Shown here piece by piece: positions 16,671 through 25,895 of a stretch of DNA of 64,000 nt (position 1 is its first letter; each line of letters begins with the position of its first letter). The stretch spans positions 930,001 to 994,000 of the forward strand of contig NZ_JARXVH010000001.1 in the NCBI RefSeq assembly GCF_029892565.1, written 5' to 3'. The notes beneath the pieces are model-generated. The model was not told the DNA's origin and ran no database searches. It saw only the letters and a list, made by a program, of their open reading frames with translations. Source of the stretch: Streptomyces pseudovenezuelae. GTDB taxonomy: Bacteria > Actinomycetota > Actinomycetes > Streptomycetales > Streptomycetaceae. The position numbers and the translations under genes are program-made.

Positions 16671-18839
16671 ATGCCGCCTGATGCGGAATTTCTGTTATCC
16701 CGGCATGCCTCAGCCCGTCTCCACCCCGTGCGCAGCCATATCCACACGACAGCAGCAACCGCCAGCGCCCTCACCGCGGTCGCCGCCCTCCTCGCCACCG
16801 CTCCCCCGGCCGCGGCGGCCGGCCCCCGGGACGTGACCGCCGACGTCCTGGCCGACCGGGACGTCTCCCTCACCGGCGACACGGTGGTCACCGTGCCGTC
16901 CGGGACGACGACGTACGACGGTGTCCTGCGCGGCGAGGGCACGCTCACCGTGCGCGGGAGCGGAACGCTGGTCCTCACCAAGGACAGCGACTTCACGCTC
17001 CCCAAGGCACGGCAGCGGCAGGTCGTGAAGACGCAGGGCGGCAACCACCCGTACACCACGGTGACCAACCCGGACCCGCCCGCGATCACGGTCCAGCGCG
17101 GGGCGACCCTCCAGTACGGCACGGGCGGCGGCACCGGCCTGCTCGGACACTTCCCGTACAACACCCCGGGCTACCAGCTGAACCAGCTCAACGTCCGGGT
17201 CGACGGGACCCTGCGGCTGTCGCTGACCCGCACCTTCAACATCGGCACCATCAGCGGCTCGGGCCTGGTCACCCAGCCGCGCAACATGTGGGGCACCCTC
17301 GACCTCGCCGGAACCCACCCGTTCTCAGGGGTGATCGACAACGGCACCGGCATGGCGGTCGGCCGCCCCGAGTACGCGGTGGCGCTGCCCGACGCCCGCG
17401 CGATCCTCAACCAGGGGTCCTGGATCATCGACACCCCGCTGTACCAGACGATCACCCTGCGGCAGAACTTCTACCAGCGCGAGTACGGCAGTGACGTCAA
17501 CGTCCACAGCCGGCCCGGCAGCAAGGTCGTGCTCACCGGTCAGTACAGCTACAGCGACCGGGGCGGCGACACGAACCCCTCGCTCAGCGACCCGGACCTC
17601 AACTGGCGTGCGATCGCCCACCAGTTGAACAAGCGCGGCACCAACATCGAGGGCGCGGACGTGCGCTGGGGCGACGGCACGACGCACGAGATCTTCATGC
17701 CGGGCACGAAGGACACCGTCTACATCAACCTGCACGAGGCGAGCGGTCGCCGCTCCAAGCTGACCTTCGACTACGACGGCCCGGTCACGCTGGGCGCGCC
17801 GATCGGCGGCGGCCGGTACCACGACACGCTGGCCGCGCCCGGCGCCGGGGACGTCGTCATCGCGGGGACGCGCGGGAACGACGTGACCTTCGCGGCGAAG
17901 CAGTACTACGACGGCTCGACCACCATCGAGAAGGGGGCGACACTCCGGCTGGGGCTCGGGACCTCGGCCCAGGGCGACGGCTCCCTGATGACGGGGACGG
18001 ACCGGCGCCGGGTGGTGAACGACGGGACGCTCGTCGTACGGAACGCGTCGACTCCCGTCTCTCTGTCCCGGATCGGCGGCTCCGGCTCGCTCGTCCAGTC
18101 GGGCGCCGCGACGACCACGCTGACGGGCAGCGCGGTGACGTACAGCGGGAAGACGACGGTCACCAAGGGCACGCTGGCGCTGCGCGACGGAGCAACTCTG
18201 GCCCGTAGCACGGCGGTTCGGCTCACGTCGGCGGGCTCGCGGCTGGACGCGGGGCCGGCCGGGCTGCGGGTGGCGACCACCCTGAGCGGCAAGGGCACGG
18301 TGAAGGGGGCGGTCACCAACGACGGTGTGGTCGTGGGCGGGGTCACCGTCTCCGGCGACTACACGCAGGGCGCGAAGGGCGAACTGGTCCTCGGGGAAAA
18401 GCCGTTGAGGGTGAGCGGGGCCGTCCGACTGGCCGGCGACCTCGACCTCTCGGCCGCCGGTACCGCGCCCGCCCGCAGGATCACCGTCCTGGAGCACACC
18501 GGCAAGGCGAAGACCACCGGCGCCTTCAAGGGCCTCAAGGAGGGCGCCCGCCTGAAGCTCGCCGACACGACCTACCGGATCAGCTACAAGGGCGGCGACG
18601 GCAACGACGTCGTCCTCACCGCGACCACGGCGAGCCCCACACCTGCGGCGAACCACCCCGACACGGCGTCCGGCACCCCGACCACCACCGCCGACCTCCA
18701 CACCGCCAACACCGCTAGCGCCAGGCTCGGTTGGTGGCCCTACGTCCTCGCGGTCGGCCTGCTCGTCGGACTCGCGATACCGGCCGTGCGGCGCGGGGGC
18801 CGCCGCCGGGGCGGTCGCCACGCGTCGCACGGGCGCTGA
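16671..18839 (+). CDS. Secreted, C-terminally membrane-anchored beta-helix protein (autotransporter-associated-repeat-like)
   Basis: Up to 722 residues. A GTG at 16728 gives a cleaner signal peptide (VRSHIHTTAATASALTAVAALL, cleavage near AAAA) and avoids a TTA codon at 16695; neither start has a good ribosome site. The body is beta-strand repeats of the passenger-associated type: TYDGVLRGEGTLTVRGSGTLVLTK, TISGSGLVTQPRN, TYSGKTTVTKGTLALRDGATL, TTLSGKGTVKGAVTNDGVV. Such repeats form right-handed beta-helices in autotransporter passengers. The C-terminus has a Thr/Pro linker, one helix (~residues 690-708) and an Arg-rich tail, so it is a membrane anchor rather than a beta-barrel; no LPXTG motif is present. 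Its place beside arabinan and galactan hydrolases suggests a surface role in polysaccharide handling. Function unknown. Confidence 0.65.
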   Translation: MPPDAEFLLSRHASARLHPVRSHIHTTAATASALTAVAALLATAPPAAAAGPRDVTADVLADRDVSLTGDTVVTVPSGTTTYDGVLRGEGTLTVRGSGTLVLTKDSDFTLPKARQRQVVKTQGGNHPYTTVTNPDPPAITVQRGATLQYGTGGGTGLLGHFPYNTPGYQLNQLNVRVDGTLRLSLTRTFNIGTISGSGLVTQPRNMWGTLDLAGTHPFSGVIDNGTGMAVGRPEYAVALPDARAILNQGSWIIDTPLYQTITLRQNFYQREYGSDVNVHSRPGSKVVLTGQYSYSDRGGDTNPSLSDPDLNWRAIAHQLNKRGTNIEGADVRWGDGTTHEIFMPGTKDTVYINLHEASGRRSKLTFDYDGPVTLGAPIGGGRYHDTLAAPGAGDVVIAGTRGNDVTFAAKQYYDGSTTIEKGATLRLGLGTSAQGDGSLMTGTDRRRVVNDGTLVVRNASTPVSLSRIGGSGSLVQSGAATTTLTGSAVTYSGKTTVTKGTLALRDGATLARSTAVRLTSAGSRLDAGPAGLRVATTLSGKGTVKGAVTNDGVVVGGVTVSGDYTQGAKGELVLGEKPLRVSGAVRLAGDLDLSAAGTAPARRITVLEHTGKAKTTGAFKGLKEGARLKLADTTYRISYKGGDGNDVVLTATTASPTPAANHPDTASGTPTTTADLHTANTASARLGWWPYVLAVGLLVGLAIPAVRRGGRRRGGRHASHGR

Positions 18840-18897
18840 TCGCTGCCCCGACCCCTGCGCTGATCGCTGCCCCCTGATGCCTGCGCTAGTCGCTGCC
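18833..18897. repeat. Three tandem units GCGCTGATCGCTGCCCC bridging two convergent stop codons
   Basis: Units at 18833-18849 and 18857-18873 are identical over 17 bp, and a third, diverged unit lies at 18883-18897. The first contains the TGA of the beta-helix gene and the third contains the TAG (as CTA on the plus strand) of the convergent kinase gene. Confidence 0.75.
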
Positions 18898-20013
18898 GCT
18901 CGGCGCCTCCGGGAACCCCAGCCGTGGTGCCAGCGCACGCGCCTCCGTCGCCCACCCGGCGAGGAAGGCGAGGGTCAACCCTCGCTCCCGGTAACGGAGT
19001 TCGGCGGACACGGTCCTCCCACCGCCGTAGTCCAGCTGCTCCTCGCCGGCCCGGGCCAGCATCAGTGCGGTGAGCCAGTCGTACTTCACGGCCGAGGCGC
19101 GGACGGCGAGGCGTACGAGGGCTTCGTCGCCCCTCCAGCCGCTCTGCCGCAGGCCGTGGAGGTAGGCCTGGTACGCCTCTGCCGCGTATTCGGGGAGGCG
19201 GGCGACGGGGACGAAGAGGTCGAAGACCGAGTCGGGCAGGTAGTTGCCGAGGTCCTCGCCCAGGGCCCCGTCGCCGGTGAACGCCCAGTCGAGGAGCACG
19301 CTGTCGGGACCGTCGGCGCGGACGTTGGCGGGCCACTGGTCGAGGTGCGAGAGGGCCCGGGGCAGGGTCTCCATGATCTGCAGGAACCACTCGCGGTCGT
19401 GGTGCAGGCGGACCATGTCGTGGCGCAGCCCGGGCGGGAAGTGGTCGCGGATCAGGGGCTGTCGCCAGGCCTCGTCGGCGTCGAGGAGCTCTTGGCCGAG
19501 GGTGTTGCTGCCGACGTACTCGCGCAGGAAGCGGCGGGACAGCCAGGGCCGGTCGTCCGCCGACTCGGCACTCCGGGTGGCTCCTTGGGCGGCGCCCATG
19601 CGGCTGGCGTGCTCGACGTGCCGGGTGATCGGCCAGGCCGTGGCCTGCTCGCCGTGCACGTCCTCCAGCCACAACGCGACGTCCCCGTCGGGCCGTTCGA
19701 CGCTGGCGAGGAGTCGGGGGGCGCGGATGCCGTACGGCTGCCAGGACTGCGCGAGGCCGGATTCGTAGACGTACGCCTCGCGCCGCCAGTAGTTCCAGTG
19801 CCGGGGGTCCTCGGTGGCGGCCCAGCGACCGGTGGCCTTCTTGCTGCGGGTGAGCACCTTCAGGACGGCCGTGCGGTCGCCGGCCGCAACCCGCCACACG
19901 CCTCCGGTGACGCCGTTCCTCGGGTTGTGGACCAGGGGTTCGAAGGCGGGCTCGGCCGGGCCGAGGATCTCGCGTGCCTCGGACTCGTCGGCGGGGAGCG
20001 CGGTGTCGGGCAT
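18886..20013 (-). CDS. Aminoglycoside-phosphotransferase-fold kinase (APH family)
   Basis: A 375-residue protein. It has an N-lobe with VWRVAAGDRTAVLKVL (ATP-lysine strand) and the catalytic loop ALSHLDQWPANV, an H-x-D-x4-N motif of APH/choline kinases. The metal-binding Asp follows in SVLLDWAFTGDGALGEDLG. It therefore looks active, but the substrate could be an antibiotic, a sugar or a metabolite. There is no Shine-Dalgarno: TAGGCT sits six bases before the ATG, suggesting a leaderless transcript. It is divergent from mmuM across 98 bp. Confidence 0.8.
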   Translation of the reverse strand: MPDTALPADESEAREILGPAEPAFEPLVHNPRNGVTGGVWRVAAGDRTAVLKVLTRSKKATGRWAATEDPRHWNYWRREAYVYESGLAQSWQPYGIRAPRLLASVERPDGDVALWLEDVHGEQATAWPITRHVEHASRMGAAQGATRSAESADDRPWLSRRFLREYVGSNTLGQELLDADEAWRQPLIRDHFPPGLRHDMVRLHHDREWFLQIMETLPRALSHLDQWPANVRADGPDSVLLDWAFTGDGALGEDLGNYLPDSVFDLFVPVARLPEYAAEAYQAYLHGLRQSGWRGDEALVRLAVRASAVKYDWLTALMLARAGEEQLDYGGGRTVSAELRYRERGLTLAFLAGWATEARALAPRLGFPEAPSGSD

Positions 20014-20111
20014 CCCCCAAGCCTATGTTCCGGGTATCCCACATGCTGGGCGATTCGTTCACGCATCGGACATACTCCGCCCTCACGCGCCCCTTCGACT
20101 AGCGTTCTGGC

Positions 20112-21059
20112 ATGACCAGCGACACCCCGTTCCCGCCCGCCCATCTCTCCCGCTCGTTCGGCGACTCGCTCGCGGCCGGACCGCTCGTGCTCGACGGCGG
20201 CATGTCCAACCAGCTGAGGTCCGCCGGGCACGACCTGAGCGACGAACTGTGGTCGGCCCGGCTGCTGGCCGACTCGCCCGAGGCGATCACCGAGGCGCAC
20301 CTCGCCTACTTCGAGGCGGGCGCGGACGTGGCGATCACCGCCAGCTACCAGGCCACCTTCGAGGGCTTCGCGCGGCGCCGGATCAAGCACGACAAGGCGT
20401 CCGAACTCATCAGCCTCAGCGTGGAGTTGGCCCTGGACGCGGCGACGGAGGCGTGGCGGCGGGGTGTCGACCGGCCCCTCTACGTGGCGGCCTCGGTCGG
20501 CCCGTACGGCGCGATGCTCGCGGACGGCTCCGAGTACCGGGGGCAGTACGGGCTGAGCGTGGCCGAGCTCGCCGACTTCCACCGGCCCCGCATCGAGGCG
20601 CTGGCCGCCGTCGGGCCGGACGTGCTGGCCCTGGAGACGATCCCGGACACCGTCGAGGCCGAGGCGCTGCTCGGGGCGGTGCGCGATTTCGACGTACCCG
20701 TCTGGCTGTCGTACTCGATCGCCGGCGACCGCACGCGCGCAGGTCAGCCCCTTGAGGAGGCGTTCGCCCTGGCCGCCGACGCCGACGAGGTGATCGCGGT
20801 CGGCGTCAACTGCTGTGCCCCCGAGGACGTCGACAACGCGGTCGTGACGGCCGCCCGCGTCACCGGCAAGCCCGTCGTCGTCTATCCCAACAGCGGCGAG
20901 ACCTGGGACGCCGAGGCCCGCGCCTGGAACGGCCGCGCCACGTTCGCGCCGGAGCAGGTCACCGGCTGGCGGGACGCCGGCGCCCGGTTGATCGGGGGAT
21001 GCTGCCGGGTGGGACCGGAGGGGATCGCGGGGATCAGGAAGGTGCTGGCGGGCGCGTAG
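20112..21059 (+). CDS. mmuM: Homocysteine S-methyltransferase
   Basis: A 315-residue protein of the Zn-dependent homocysteine methyltransferase family. It shows PLVLDGGMSNQL at the barrel start, and its Zn cysteines are in GVNCCAP (~residue 236) and LIGGCCRVGP (~residue 300). MmuM uses S-methylmethionine or S-adenosylmethionine to methylate homocysteine to methionine. No Shine-Dalgarno is visible; TAGCGT lies six bases before the ATG, so the mRNA is probably leaderless. Its neighbours are functionally unrelated. Confidence 0.9.
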   Translation: MTSDTPFPPAHLSRSFGDSLAAGPLVLDGGMSNQLRSAGHDLSDELWSARLLADSPEAITEAHLAYFEAGADVAITASYQATFEGFARRRIKHDKASELISLSVELALDAATEAWRRGVDRPLYVAASVGPYGAMLADGSEYRGQYGLSVAELADFHRPRIEALAAVGPDVLALETIPDTVEAEALLGAVRDFDVPVWLSYSIAGDRTRAGQPLEEAFALAADADEVIAVGVNCCAPEDVDNAVVTAARVTGKPVVVYPNSGETWDAEARAWNGRATFAPEQVTGWRDAGARLIGGCCRVGPEGIAGIRKVLAGA

Positions 21060-21198
21060 CCGACCGCCTGGAGGGTGCCGGCAGGGGGCGTAAACGACCG
21101 CCCGCCCGCCGGTCCCGCCCCCGCGCTCCCCCGCCCCGCTCCTCTCACCTGCCTCCGGCCTCCTGTCACCACCCCCACCCCCTGCTAGCCTCCGCACC

Positions 21199-21211
21199 CG
21201 AAACCGGTTGC
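21199..21211. promoter_or_regulatory. ACCGGT-centred LacI operator upstream of lacI-type gene 1
   Basis: CGAAACCGGTTGC lies ~65 bp before the start of the LacI-family regulator at 21274. It is nearly palindromic around CCGG and matches the sites before GH127 (22410), both solute-binding protein genes (35495 and 38344) and the second LacI gene (37150). Autoregulation is the likely role. Confidence 0.6.
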
Positions 21212-21273
21212 CCCCTTTGTTGCCGCAGTTCCCGCGGAGTGGGCGACAGGGACGGGGAGAGGGGCGGGCAAGG

Positions 21274-22332
21274 ATGACCAGGAAGAGCGAGGACGTCGGG
21301 CGCAACACGATCCGGGATGTGGCCGCCCGCGCGGGGGTGTCCGCGTCGACGGTGTCACGGGTGCTCGGCGGGGTGTACCCGGTCAGTTCGGCGACCCGCG
21401 CGCGCGTGACGCGGGCGGTCCGGGATCTCGACTACGTCGCCGACGCGCGCGCCAAGGCGGTCGCCGGGGTCGGCACGCCCACGCTGGCGTTCGTGCTGGA
21501 GGAGATCACCGGGCCGTCGTTCGCGCACATGGCGTACGGCGTGGAGCGCGAGGCGACGCGGCTCGGCCATCTGTGCCTGGTGCACGGCACGGAGGGCGAC
21601 GTGCGGCAGGAGCTGGAGTTCGTCGAGATGATGCGGGCCCAGCGTGCCGCCGCGGTGATCCTGGTGGGCGGCGCCGCCGACACCGCCGAATACCGCGAGC
21701 GCACCCGTCGTATCGCCGACTCGCTCGCGTCGGCCGGCTCCCGTCTCGTTCTGTGCGGGCGCCCGTCGCTGGGGCCCGGCGCGCCGGTGACGGTCATCGA
21801 GTACGACAACGAGGGCGGCGCCTACGCCCTGGTCGCCCATGTCCTCGCGCAGGGCCACCGACGGATCCTGTTCCTCGGCGGCAAGCCGGACCACACCACC
21901 GCCCAGGGCCGTGAGCGCGGCTATCTCGCCGCGCACAGCGCCCGCGGGGTGGAGCCGGACCCGGCGCTGCTCCTGCACGGCGACTTCACCCGCGACTCGG
22001 GCCACCGTCTGATGCGCGGGGCCCTCAAGCAGGGTCTGGAGTTCACGGCCGTGATCGCCGCCACCGACATGGTGGCGTCCGGCGCGCTGACCGCCCTGCG
22101 TGAGGGGGGTCTGGACGTGCCGGGCGATGTCTCGCTCGCCGGCTACGACGACATCCCGTTCGCCCGCGATCTGTACCCCGCCCTGACCACGGTCCACGTC
22201 CCTTACGAGGAGCTGGGCCGCCTGGCCGTCCGCACGGTCCTGGGGCGCACCCCGGAAGCCCCGGACGAGCACCTGCTGCTGGGGACGCATGTGGTGGTCC
22301 GCGACTCGGTGGCCCCGCCCAAGGAGCGGTAG
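21274..22332 (+). CDS. LacI family transcriptional regulator (carbohydrate locus 1)
   Basis: A 352-residue protein. The LacI headpiece TIRDVAARAGVSASTVSRVL is at ~residues 12-31, with a hinge region ending near residue 65, followed by a periplasmic-binding-protein-type ligand domain ending with VSLAGYDDIPFARDLYPAL and TTVHVPYEELG. The ATG at 21274 is chosen over an upstream in-frame start because the headpiece begins right after it. It is close in sequence to the regulator at 37223 (same EYDNEGGAYA and YDDIP segments), so the two are paralogues. It sits between two ACCGGT-type operators and just before GH127, which it probably controls. Confidence 0.9.
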   Translation: MTRKSEDVGRNTIRDVAARAGVSASTVSRVLGGVYPVSSATRARVTRAVRDLDYVADARAKAVAGVGTPTLAFVLEEITGPSFAHMAYGVEREATRLGHLCLVHGTEGDVRQELEFVEMMRAQRAAAVILVGGAADTAEYRERTRRIADSLASAGSRLVLCGRPSLGPGAPVTVIEYDNEGGAYALVAHVLAQGHRRILFLGGKPDHTTAQGRERGYLAAHSARGVEPDPALLLHGDFTRDSGHRLMRGALKQGLEFTAVIAATDMVASGALTALREGGLDVPGDVSLAGYDDIPFARDLYPALTTVHVPYEELGRLAVRTVLGRTPEAPDEHLLLGTHVVVRDSVAPPKER

Positions 22333-22409
22333 CGGGCGGAAGCAGGCGGTTCCCCGGAAGCGGCCGCCCTCTTGTCCGCATCGGCCCCGTTTCCTAAGCT
22401 CACGCCGTC

Positions 22410-22422
22410 GGAAAACGGTTTC
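22410..22422. promoter_or_regulatory. LacI operator GGAAAACGGTTTC upstream of GH127
   Basis: GAAAACGGTTTC forms a near-perfect dyad 20 bp upstream of the GH127 start codon. It would place a LacI-family repressor across the promoter or start region. It matches the CG-centred operator class seen at 21199, 35495, 37150, 38344 and 38368. Confidence 0.6.
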
Positions 22423-22441
22423 TCATCCCGGAGCGCCCAGT

Positions 22442-24328
22442 ATGAGCACTGGCCCGATCCGTCCCACCGGCCGCGCGTACACCGCCCTGCGCCCGGCCTC
22501 CGCGGCGCGGATCACGGGCGGTTTCTGGGCCGCGCGGCGCCGCACCAACGCCGAGGTGAGCATCCCGCAGGGCCCGGCACGGCTGGAGGCGGCCGGGAAT
22601 CTCGCCAACCTCCGGGCCGCCGCCGACGGCAAGGGCACCTTCACCGGCGACTACCCGTTCCAGGACTCGGACGTGCACAAGTGGCTGGAGGCCGCGTCCT
22701 GGCAACTCGCCGACCGGCCCGAGGACGACGGCGAAGGCGAAGGCGAAGGTGAGGGGGGCACCGAACTGGCCTCACACGTCGACGAGTTGATCGCTCTGCT
22801 GGCCGGCGCCCAGGAGGCCGACGGCTATCTGCAGACGTACTACCGGCTCGCCCGGCCCGAACAGCGCTGGCAAGACCTGCGCTGGGGCCACGAGTTGTAC
22901 TGCGCGGGTCATCTCCTCCAGGCGGCCGTGGCGCACCACCGGGCCACCGGGCAGTACGAACTCCTCGCCATCGGCGTGCGGTTCGCCGTGCTCATCGACA
23001 CGCTCTTCGGCCAGGACCGGGCGATCGACGGCGTGTGCGGTCACCCCGAGATCGAGACCGCGCTGATGGAGCTGTACCGGGAGACCGAGGAGCAGCGCTG
23101 GCTGGACCTGGCCGCGTACTTCGTCGAGCGGCGCGGACAGGGCCTGTTGAGCGAGGGCGCCGGCCGGGACCCGGGCGCCGGCTACTGGCAGGACCACATC
23201 CCGGTGCGCGAGGCGACGACGGTCACCGGTCATGCCGTACGGCAGTTGTATCTGCTGGCCGGCGCGACCGATCTGGCGGTGGAGACCGGGGACGCGGGGC
23301 TGCGGGCCGCGCTGGAGCGGATCTGGGCCGCGATGGCGGGCACCAAGACCTACCTCACCGGCGGGCTCGGCGCGCGCTATGACTGGGAGTCCTTCGGCAA
23401 CCCGTACGAACTGCCCCCGGACCGCGCCTACGCCGAGACCTGCGCCGCGATCGCCTCCGTCCAGTGGTCGTGGCGGATGGCGCTGCTGACCGGCGACGCG
23501 AAGTACTCGGACCTGGTCGAGCGGACGCTGTTCAACGGCTTCCTGTCCGGCGTGGGCCTCGACGGAGACAGCTGGTTGTACGTCAATCCGCTCCAAGTCC
23601 GGGAGGCGCACGAGGAGTTCGGCGGCGACGACTCGGTCCGCCGCACGCCCTGGTTCCGCTGCGCCTGCTGCCCGCCCAACGTGATGCGGCTGCTCGCCTC
23701 GCTCCCTCACTACATGGTGAGCGGCGACGCCGAGGGCCTGCAGCTGCACCAGTACGCGACGGGCGTGTACGAGGCCGGCGGCGGCCGGGTCCGGGTGGAG
23801 ACCGACTATCCGTGGCGGGGCCGGATCGCGGTGACCGTCGAGGCGGCGCCCGCCGACGCCGACTGGACGCTGTCGCTGCGCATCCCGTCCTGGTGTCCGG
23901 ACTTCACGGCGACCGCCCCGGACGGGGACTCGCCCGCCGAGACGGTGCCGGGCTGGCTGCGGCTGCGCCGGCGCTGGCACCCCGGGGACTCGCTCACCGT
24001 CGACCTGGACCTGAGCCCCCGGCTGACCAGGCCCGACCCGCGCGTGGACGGCGTACGCGGCTGTGTCGCGATCGAGCACGGCCCGCTGGTGCACTGCCTG
24101 GAGGGCGAGGACCAGCGGGCCGGCGTCCCGTTCGAGGAGCTCACCCTCCCCCACGACGCCCACCTGACCGTCCGGCACGAGCCGGAGTTGCTGGGTGGGG
24201 TCACCGTGGTCACGGCCGACGGACGGAGCCGGGGAGGCGCAGACGTCGTACCACTGACCGCAGTTCCGTACCACGTGTGGGCGAACCGGCGGCCGGGACC
24301 GATGCGGGTGTGGATTCCGCGGGAGTGA
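22442..24328 (+). CDS. GH127 beta-L-arabinofuranosidase
   Basis: About 628 residues from the ATG at 22442. The (alpha/alpha)6 catalytic barrel has GH127 hallmarks: the Glu/Cys ligand segment AYAETCAAIAS (~residue 330) and the paired-cysteine motif FRCACCPPNVMRLLASL (~residues 405-421), which holds the nucleophilic Cys and Zn ligands known from HypBA1. C-terminal beta-sandwich domains follow. No signal peptide is present, so it acts inside the cell on imported arabinose-containing oligosaccharides. A short Glu/Gly repeat (GEGEGEGEGG, ~residue 99) is an unusual low-complexity insert. Its last 119 bp overlap the convergent carboxylesterase gene. An operator sits directly upstream. Confidence 0.9.
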   Translation: MSTGPIRPTGRAYTALRPASAARITGGFWAARRRTNAEVSIPQGPARLEAAGNLANLRAAADGKGTFTGDYPFQDSDVHKWLEAASWQLADRPEDDGEGEGEGEGGTELASHVDELIALLAGAQEADGYLQTYYRLARPEQRWQDLRWGHELYCAGHLLQAAVAHHRATGQYELLAIGVRFAVLIDTLFGQDRAIDGVCGHPEIETALMELYRETEEQRWLDLAAYFVERRGQGLLSEGAGRDPGAGYWQDHIPVREATTVTGHAVRQLYLLAGATDLAVETGDAGLRAALERIWAAMAGTKTYLTGGLGARYDWESFGNPYELPPDRAYAETCAAIASVQWSWRMALLTGDAKYSDLVERTLFNGFLSGVGLDGDSWLYVNPLQVREAHEEFGGDDSVRRTPWFRCACCPPNVMRLLASLPHYMVSGDAEGLQLHQYATGVYEAGGGRVRVETDYPWRGRIAVTVEAAPADADWTLSLRIPSWCPDFTATAPDGDSPAETVPGWLRLRRRWHPGDSLTVDLDLSPRLTRPDPRVDGVRGCVAIEHGPLVHCLEGEDQRAGVPFEELTLPHDAHLTVRHEPELLGGVTVVTADGRSRGGADVVPLTAVPYHVWANRRPGPMRVWIPRE

Positions 24329-25802
24329 GGTCGGCCGCCCACAGGGCGAACTCGGCGTCGCGCGGGCCGTGAGCGATGTGCGGCTCGCCCCCGTCGAAGA
24401 TCCGCACCGGGTGCGAGTCGTCCCAGCGCTGCCAGCCGGGGTCGCCGTCGGTCGCGAACCGCACCCACGCGCCGTGCATGGCGTCGGCCAGCTCCTGCGG
24501 GGCGCCCTCGCCGGCCAGCCTGCGGGACTCGGGCACGTCCCCGGTGTCGAAGACGAAGCCCAGCTCCAGGCCGTGGCACGAGCCGAGGTCGGGCAGGTTG
24601 GAGGGCCAGGCGAACTCGTAGACGTAGGAGCGGTCGGGGCGGGCGTCGGCCAGGCGGTGCAGCGGGAGGCGCAGCAGGTGGTCGGTGACCAGCTGGCCGA
24701 CGATCTCGGCGGTGCCGGCCTCCGGGTGCAGGGCGCGGTAGCCGCGCGGCACCTCGTGACCGCAGCGGCAGCGGGCCATGGCCCCGGCCAGGGCGACCGT
24801 GCCGAGCCGGTCGACGCGCTCCAGGAGCCCGCCGGGGACCAGCCAGAGGCGGTACTCGTCGCTGGTCCAGCCCAGCATCAGGTCGACGTCCGTCGAGGCG
24901 TCGCCGTCGACGAGCGCCTCCAGGGGGTCGCGCGGGACGAGGTCGCCGTCGACGACGATCCCGAAGGTGGGGCCGCCGAGCACCGGGCTGCTGAGCCGGC
25001 CGACGTCGGCCTGGACGCGCAGCAGCAGCTCGCGGTCGACCTCGGCGAAGGCCGCGGCGGTGGCGGGGATCTTCAGCCGGGTGGCCATCCGGCGCACCAT
25101 GCGCCGTACCTTGTCCCGGTCGAACGCCTCGGGCGGCCCGCTCTGCAGGACCGCCCGCCGCATCAGCCCGCGCGCCTGCGGGGCGGCCAGCAGGGCGCCG
25201 ATGCTGATCGCTCCGGCCGACTGTCCGGCGAGGGTGATCCGGCCCGGGTCGCCGCCGAACGCGCCGATCGTCCGGTGCACCCACTCCAGCGCGGCCAGCT
25301 GGTCGCGCAGGCCGGGGTTGGCGGGGGCGTCCGGGAACAGTCCGTAGCCCTCCACGCCCAGTCGGTAGTTCACCGACACGAAGACCACGCCGTCCCGGGC
25401 GAAGGTCTGCCCGTCGTACACGGGCACGGCCGAGGATCCCCTGGTCAGGGCGCCACCGTGCAGCCACACCAGCACCGGGAGGCGCGCGCCGGGGCCCGGC
25501 TCGGGGGTCCAGACGTTGAGGTTCAGGCAGTCGTCGCCCGGCACGACGGGATCGGCGAGCAGCTGCGCGAAGGCTTCGGAGTACGGCGGTTTCGGCGGCG
25601 TCGACCCGAAGGAACCCGCGTCCCGCACCCCGTCCCAGGGCTCGGGCGGCACGGGCGGCCTGAACCGGCGGGCGCCGAACGGGGGCGCCGCGTAGGGGAT
25701 GCCCCGGAACACCGCGATCCCGTGCTCGTACCGGCCGCGCACGGCCCCGTACGGCGTGCTCACCACGGGGTCCGCCTGCACTCCTGCCCTGACTGCTGTC
25801 AT
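24210..25802 (-). CDS. Type-B carboxylesterase/lipase family protein
   Basis: A 530-residue alpha/beta hydrolase. It has VFRGIPYAAPP, DDCLNLNVWTP, the oxyanion segment LVWLHGGAL, the nucleophile elbow ITLAGQSAGAISI (Ser ~residue 199) and a C-terminal His segment SCHGLELGFVFD. No signal peptide is seen. The reading frame runs on past the usual family end for ~40 residues (from WAADLTPAE) into sequence antisense to the 3' end of GH127. Either the overlap is real or a stop was lost recently. The gene lies 131 bp after the alginate-lyase-like gene on the same strand and may be the end of that operon, deacylating sugars. Confidence 0.82.
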   Translation of the reverse strand: MTAVRAGVQADPVVSTPYGAVRGRYEHGIAVFRGIPYAAPPFGARRFRPPVPPEPWDGVRDAGSFGSTPPKPPYSEAFAQLLADPVVPGDDCLNLNVWTPEPGPGARLPVLVWLHGGALTRGSSAVPVYDGQTFARDGVVFVSVNYRLGVEGYGLFPDAPANPGLRDQLAALEWVHRTIGAFGGDPGRITLAGQSAGAISIGALLAAPQARGLMRRAVLQSGPPEAFDRDKVRRMVRRMATRLKIPATAAAFAEVDRELLLRVQADVGRLSSPVLGGPTFGIVVDGDLVPRDPLEALVDGDASTDVDLMLGWTSDEYRLWLVPGGLLERVDRLGTVALAGAMARCRCGHEVPRGYRALHPEAGTAEIVGQLVTDHLLRLPLHRLADARPDRSYVYEFAWPSNLPDLGSCHGLELGFVFDTGDVPESRRLAGEGAPQELADAMHGAWVRFATDGDPGWQRWDDSHPVRIFDGGEPHIAHGPRDAEFALWAADLTPAESTPASVPAAGSPTRGTELRSVVRRLRLPGSVRRP

Positions 25803-25895
25803 CTGCCCACCAGCCCTCTCACCGCGCTACCGCACCGTGAACAACAGAGCACCACAGATCGCTCCGGTATTCCGGCGCAGAGCGCGGCCAGAGGG

